DNA of 64,000 nt. Origin: Chloroflexi bacterium UBA4733. GTDB lineage: Bacteria > Chloroflexota > UBA4733. Of the stretch, positions 61,259 through 64,000 are shown in pieces. The notes under the pieces were generated by a model. That model did not search any database. It saw only the letters and a list, made by a program, of their open reading frames with translations, and was not told the origin of the DNA. Location of the stretch: positions 1-64,000 of the forward strand of contig DHIZ01000107.1 in assembly GCA_002404055.1 (NCBI GenBank). Direction: 5' to 3'. A program made the translations under genes and the position numbers. Numbering within the stretch: position 1 is the first letter of the stretch; the number at the start of each line of letters is the position of its first letter.

Positions 61259-62908
61259 ATGCGCGGACGACGATGCCTCGGCTTGCTGCTCGCATGGTTA
61301 CTGCTATCGGCCACCCCCATCCGGGCCGATAGGCAGTGCCAGTTCATCCTGGGCTTCCAGACGCTGCACGACCTGGACTCGGCCGATGTGGGTAACTGTG
61401 TCGACCAGCAGGCCTTTGCGGCGAATGGCGACGCCCAGCAGCACACCACGAATGGCTTGCTGGTCTGGCGCAAGGCGGATAATTGGACGGCATTCACGAA
61501 TGGCTCTATGACCTGGATCAATGGTCCCACTGGCCTGGTTTCCCGGCTGAACAGCCAGCGTTTCCCCTGGGAAGCGGACGCCGGCGCCGCCAGTCCCATC
61601 CCGGCAAGCTTCTTCGGCATGACGACGACCCGAGCGACCGCCTACCCGGCGTTGAGCCTGGGCGCCCTGGGCAAGCCACCCAACTTCGGCTGGCCCTGGA
61701 ATGAGCCGTCGCCGGGGGTCTTCAACTGGAACACCGTGGACGCCGACCTCGACCAGGCCGACCGCCACGGGGTCGATTTCCTGTACGACCTTGGTGGCAC
61801 GCCACCGTGGGCGGCGGCGAATCCGAGCTCGTGCCGGACCCGTGTGGCGAACGTGGGGATCTGTACCTCGCCACCAGCCAGACTCCAGGATTGGCAGGAC
61901 TATGTCACCGCCGTCGCCACGCGGTACCAGGGACGGATCAAGTTCTACGAACTCTGGAATGAGCCGAATGCGCGCAACTTCTGGTCCGGGAGCTATGCCG
62001 ACATGGTGACGTTGGCTCGCAGCGCGTATACCATCATCAAGGCCATCGACCCCGCAGCCCAGGTCCTGACCCCCGCGCCGACCGGACCGGTTGGCTCTGT
62101 CAACGGGGTCGTGAGCGCGTCGGACTGGATGGCCGGCTACCTACAGGCGGGAGGCGCGAGCTACGCCGACATCGGCGCCTGGCACGGTTACATGGGGCGG
62201 ACCGGCGCCACCCCCTTTCCCGAGCCGGAGCAGGACGCCTCAACTGCGTGTCCGACCCCCCAGTGCTACGGCTCGATCCTGACCAAGGTCCACACCATGC
62301 GCGCGGTCTTCGACGCCAATGGCATGGCCGGCAAACCGATGTTCGACACCGAAGGCAGTTGGGGCGTGACCACGAACGTGCCCGATCCGCAGGCGCAGAG
62401 CGCGTGGCTGGCGCGATGGTACCTGTTGCAGGCCAGCAGCTATGCCTCCGACAATCTGCAGCGTGTCTACTGGTATGCGTGGGGGCAAGGGGGCGCCAGC
62501 AACGGTTGGGGCACGATTGACGACGCCGCCGAGGCGCCAACGGACGCCGGCCTCGCGTACAACCAGGTCTACACCTGGCTGGTTGGCGCCACAATGACCG
62601 GCCCCTGTACAGCCGACCCGAATGGCCTGTGGACGTGCCCGCTCAGCCGGTCGGGAGGCTACCAGGCGGTCGTGGTCTGGAGCACGGCTGGGCCGGCCGA
62701 CTACACGGCGCCGCCCGGCTCTCGTCAGTACCGCGATCTGGCAGGCCACACCGTAGCCATCTCGGGCACGATCACTGTGGGCCCGGCGCCCCTCCTGATC
62801 GAACCGCTTGCGCGTCTTGACAACGGTATCAGGACATCGGTATCATTCTCGTATGAGGTGACTTTAATGCGCACGGGGCCACCATCGACCGGTCTGATCA
62901 TTCCGTGA
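61259..62908 (+). CDS. secreted glycoside hydrolase, clan GH-A (GH39/GH5-like)
   Basis: A 549-residue exported protein. A signal peptide (RRCLGLLLAWLLLSATPIRA) leads to an N-terminal segment with VGNCVDQQAF and GLLVWRKADNWTAFTNGSMT, then a TIM barrel. The acid/base Glu is E235 in YELWNEPN and the nucleophile is E365 in MFDTEGSW. The C-terminal domain is beta-rich. ATG 61259 follows GAGAGGACC. It probably cleaves extracellular glycans. A promoter for the next gene is embedded near its 3' end. Confidence 0.85.
   Translation: MRGRRCLGLLLAWLLLSATPIRADRQCQFILGFQTLHDLDSADVGNCVDQQAFAANGDAQQHTTNGLLVWRKADNWTAFTNGSMTWINGPTGLVSRLNSQRFPWEADAGAASPIPASFFGMTTTRATAYPALSLGALGKPPNFGWPWNEPSPGVFNWNTVDADLDQADRHGVDFLYDLGGTPPWAAANPSSCRTRVANVGICTSPPARLQDWQDYVTAVATRYQGRIKFYELWNEPNARNFWSGSYADMVTLARSAYTIIKAIDPAAQVLTPAPTGPVGSVNGVVSASDWMAGYLQAGGASYADIGAWHGYMGRTGATPFPEPEQDASTACPTPQCYGSILTKVHTMRAVFDANGMAGKPMFDTEGSWGVTTNVPDPQAQSAWLARWYLLQASSYASDNLQRVYWYAWGQGGASNGWGTIDDAAEAPTDAGLAYNQVYTWLVGATMTGPCTADPNGLWTCPLSRSGGYQAVVVWSTAGPADYTAPPGSRQYRDLAGHTVAISGTITVGPAPLLIEPLARLDNGIRTSVSFSYEVTLMRTGPPSTGLIIP
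62817..62846 (+). promoter_or_regulatory. promoter/operator inside the 3' end of the glycosidase gene
   Basis: TTGACA (62817-62822), 18-base spacer, TATCAT (62841-62846), followed by TCT as at 46385. 27 of 30 positions match the creatininase promoter. It lies 80 bases before the phosphodiesterase start. Confidence 0.65.
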
Positions 62909-62925
62909 AGGGAGCTGCAGCGCGC

Positions 62926-64000
62926 ATGCCCAACCAACGCGTCGTCCTGCTCGGCATTGACTCGGTGTCCCTGGATTGGCTACTCACGTGGGTGGATCGT
63001 GGCGTCATGCCGACGGTGCGGCGGCTCATGGAGCGCGGCGCGCTCTGCCCGATGACCTCCTTCTATCCCGTGGACACCGGTACCAACTGGGCCTCGATCG
63101 CCACCGGCGCGCCGCCCATGGTACACGGCTGCAACATGTCGATGCACCTGGCGGGGGAGCCGCTGGATCGCCACGTCACGAGCTTCCCCGCCGACCGGCT
63201 GCAGGCCGAGCCACTCTGGTTGGCGGCGCAACGCTCCGGCCGGACGGCGGCGGTGTTCGACTGGCCGCACTCCTCTCCCTTCCAGTCGGCGGAGCGGCTG
63301 CTGCATGTCGGCGAGGACGGGCGGCCCGACAGCGCCATTCGCGCGCTGCAGGAGGTGCGTGGCTACGTCACTAACCCGCCCGCACAGGACAATCCTCTTG
63401 CCCAACGTGGCCGGCGCGCGCACCTGCTGGCGGTCTCCTTTGGTCCAGCAGAGGGCTGGTCGCACCTGCCGGCCGGCGGGGCGCCTCTGCTGGCGGCCGA
63501 GCTGCCGGTCGTACCCGGTGAGCAGAGTCGCTACCGCCGGGTGGCTCCCCTCTGGTCGTTGCTCTGGCCCGGCCAGGCGGGATACGAGCGGCTCGGCCTG
63601 TATACCGAACGCGACGCCGAACGGCCGTTGGTCACCCTGCGCCTGGGCGAGCGCAGCGATTGGCTGCGTCACGAGTTCGAGACCGACCGCGGCGCCGCGC
63701 CGGCCGCCTTCCAGGCCAAGCTACTGCGACTCTCTCCCGACGGACAGGACGTCCACCTGTACCTGGGCGAGATCTATCCGCTCGGCGAGTTCGCCTACCC
63801 GCCGTCGCTGGCCGAGGAGCTCTTGCAGGTGGCTGGGCCGTTCACGGCTCAACCATCGCGGCAGCAGGTCGTCTTCAGCGGCGCGTCCGACGTGGCGACC
63901 TACCTCGAGGAGCAGGTGTTGCAGGGCGCCTGGTACGAACGCGCGCTGCGCCACGTCCTGGGCCAGGCCGACTGGGACCTGTGCATGCTGAAGTGGCACA
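62926..64000 (+). CDS. alkaline phosphatase-superfamily phosphodiesterase (partial)
   Basis: 358 complete codons run to the end of the window with no stop. The N-terminus MPNQRVVLLGIDSVSLDWL carries the first metal Asp, and the catalytic Thr is in VDTGTNWASIATGAPPMVHG, as in type I phosphodiesterase/nucleotide pyrophosphatases. ATG 62926 is preceded by AAGGGAG. The C-terminal metal His residues lie beyond the window. The substrate is unknown. Confidence 0.85.
   Translation, partial: MPNQRVVLLGIDSVSLDWLLTWVDRGVMPTVRRLMERGALCPMTSFYPVDTGTNWASIATGAPPMVHGCNMSMHLAGEPLDRHVTSFPADRLQAEPLWLAAQRSGRTAAVFDWPHSSPFQSAERLLHVGEDGRPDSAIRALQEVRGYVTNPPAQDNPLAQRGRRAHLLAVSFGPAEGWSHLPAGGAPLLAAELPVVPGEQSRYRRVAPLWSLLWPGQAGYERLGLYTERDAERPLVTLRLGERSDWLRHEFETDRGAAPAAFQAKLLRLSPDGQDVHLYLGEIYPLGEFAYPPSLAEELLQVAGPFTAQPSRQQVVFSGASDVATYLEEQVLQGAWYERALRHVLGQADWDLCMLKWH

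Noticed and set aside
1..64000. tRNA, rRNA or riboswitch genes
   Set aside because: I looked for TTCGA-type T loops and conserved RNA cores in the gaps and saw none I could support.

Overview
This 64 kb window is high-GC, densely coded bacterial DNA. Several traits point to a Chloroflexota-like (monoderm, free-living) organism: many sugar-type ABC solute-binding lipoproteins with long Ser/Thr/Ala linkers, a short Flp pilin, repeated palindromic intergenic elements, and housekeeping genes for the MEP pathway (ispH), type II fatty acid synthesis (fabI), NAD synthesis (nadC) and heme A synthesis (ctaA). The phylum is inferred from gene style only. No rRNA, tRNA, CRISPR array or prophage was seen.

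Layout. 1-2.3 kb: HNH nuclease, VOC dioxygenase, Flp pilin. 2.3-10.2 kb: the only complete transporter membrane part (two permeases plus a solute-binding protein), divergent from a large CehA/McbA-type PHP hydrolase, then an orphan solute-binding protein. 10.4-23.2 kb: a mostly core segment with heme A synthase, Nudix hydrolase, epimerase, three overlapping glycosyltransferases, a LuxR-type regulator with a degenerate receiver, nadC, an Ldh2-type dehydrogenase, fabI, a secreted two-repeat protein, a GT87-like membrane protein and ispH. 23.2-64 kb: an accessory catabolic region with eight more orphan solute-binding proteins, three intact sulfatases and one sulfatase pseudogene, two SGNH-type hydrolases, a polysaccharide deacetylase, a PIG-L deacetylase, a creatininase-family hydrolase, a metallophosphoesterase, a second CehA/McbA-type protein, a PhyH oxygenase, RpiR and AraC regulators, a Gfo/Idh/MocA oxidoreductase, an Old Yellow Enzyme, a glycosidase and a truncated phosphodiesterase.

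The genes fit capture and stepwise trimming (desulfation, deacetylation, dephosphorylation, glycosidic cleavage, oxidation) of decorated carbohydrates or related small molecules. Ten solute-binding proteins share one permease pair, and no ATPase is present, so the receptors probably use membrane and ATPase parts encoded elsewhere. Several receptor genes are clear paralogue pairs, so the region has grown by duplication.

The most striking single item is at 60.5-61.1 kb. A gene of the iodothyronine deiodinase family has an in-frame UGA exactly at the catalytic selenocysteine position, followed at once by a bacterial-type SECIS hairpin. A plain frame-by-frame annotation would split it into two fragments; I read it as one 208-residue selenoprotein. 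Other notable signals are a conserved promoter/operator family (TTGACA-N18-TANNAT carrying CGATACCA-like half sites) in front of unlinked catabolic genes, a 24-bp element shared by two distant promoters, a MITE-like insertion with flanking direct repeats, and a sulfatase copy inactivated by a deletion between 8-bp repeats.
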